From contig NZ_RQXT01000007.1 of the NCBI RefSeq assembly GCF_003863365.1, positions 121,412 to 185,411 on the forward strand: 64,000 nucleotides of DNA. The letters are read 5' to 3'. This DNA comes from Mesorhizobium tamadayense (GTDB lineage: Bacteria > Pseudomonadota > Alphaproteobacteria > Rhizobiales > Rhizobiaceae). The notes beneath the pieces were generated by a model. That model worked only from the letters and a program-made list of their open reading frames with translations, made no database searches and had not been told where the DNA came from. Of the stretch, positions 63,870-64,000 are shown in pieces (the first letter of the stretch is position 1; each line of letters begins with the position of its first letter). Made by a program: the position numbers and the translations under genes.

Positions 63870-63956
63870 TCAGATCGAGCGCAATCCTCCCGCCGCCAGC
63901 GAGCTGTCGTAGGTAAAGTACCAAAACGAGGCGGTCAGGTGGATCATGCGGCTCAT
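63870..63956 (-). CDS. Aromatic leader peptide of the DAHP synthase attenuator
   Basis: A 28-codon frame starting MSRMIHLTAS with Phe-Trp-Tyr-Phe-Thr-Tyr at residues 11-16, ending GGLRSI. Five aromatic codons in six, covering all three end products of the pathway, mark it as a regulatory peptide. It stops 24 nt before the terminator stem. Codons 19-22 contain the antiterminator octamer. The frame stays open to the window edge, so an earlier start cannot be excluded. No strong ribosome site is seen. Confidence 0.8.
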   Translation of the reverse strand: MSRMIHLTASFWYFTYDSSLAAGGLRSI

Positions 63957-64000
63957 ATAGTCGAAGACGCGGCGCTTGTCACCTGGCGAGATGCTACTCC

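Overview
The window reads as chromosomal DNA of a Mesorhizobium-like member of the Rhizobiales. The evidence is a smoEFGK-smoS-mtlK polyol operon, an iolCDEB inositol operon under an RpiR regulator, a urease operon with rhizobial accessory genes, a NodF/NodE-like pair, uniformly GC-rich coding sequence with long antisense shadow frames, and several families of rhizobial intergenic palindromes. No phage, transposase, CRISPR array or rRNA was seen. One tRNA gene (Arg, anticodon CCG) is present. The assignment is by gene content, without a database search.

Layout. 1-2 kb: end of an amino-acid ABC permease and a MATE exporter. 1.9-14 kb: sugar-alcohol catabolism on the minus strand (smoE, F, G, K, smoS, mtlK, a HAD phosphatase, an FGGY pentulose kinase), with a SorC-type regulator, a LysR regulator and a second HAD enzyme upstream. 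14-24.4 kb: a class II aldolase, then urease on the minus strand (ureD, ureA, DUF1272, hupE/ureJ, ureB, ureC, two unknowns, a GST, ureE, ureF, DUF3995, ureG). Two small exported-protein genes on the plus strand split ureB from ureC. 24.5-26 kb: a NodF/NodE-like acyl carrier protein and ketoacyl synthase pair. 26-35 kb: mixed housekeeping genes, a decayed universal stress protein gene under an FNR/FixK-type box, tRNA-Arg, an ArsR/SRPBCC pair and a methyltransferase.

35-42.5 kb: a sugar module of a fused ROK/P-loop kinase, a LacD/YihT-type aldolase, a SorC regulator and a CUT2 ABC importer. The aldolase and the importer each carry the same 28-bp element upstream, oriented toward the gene, so the module looks like one regulon. 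42.5-45.7 kb: a DUF1778/GNAT toxin-antitoxin pair whose acetyltransferase is frameshifted at a six-base homopolymer, a nitronate monooxygenase and a LacI regulator. 46-50 kb: a second CUT2 importer. 50-52.6 kb: phnN-phnM-DUF1045 without C-P lyase core genes. 52.7-61.2 kb: iolB, a small membrane protein, iolE, iolD, iolC, the RpiR regulator and a Gfo/Idh/MocA dehydrogenase, with GGAA-N6-TTCC-type palindromes in the iolC promoter region. 61.2-64 kb: WYL regulator, LysE exporter, and a DAHP synthase gene preceded by a transcription attenuator whose leader peptide carries Phe-Trp-Tyr-Phe-Thr-Tyr.

The most informative non-coding features are that attenuator, the shared 28-bp element of the SorC module, perfect stem-loops directly after all three ABC binding-protein genes, and three families of intergenic repeats. 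One repeat copy coincides with the truncated 3' end of the universal stress protein gene.
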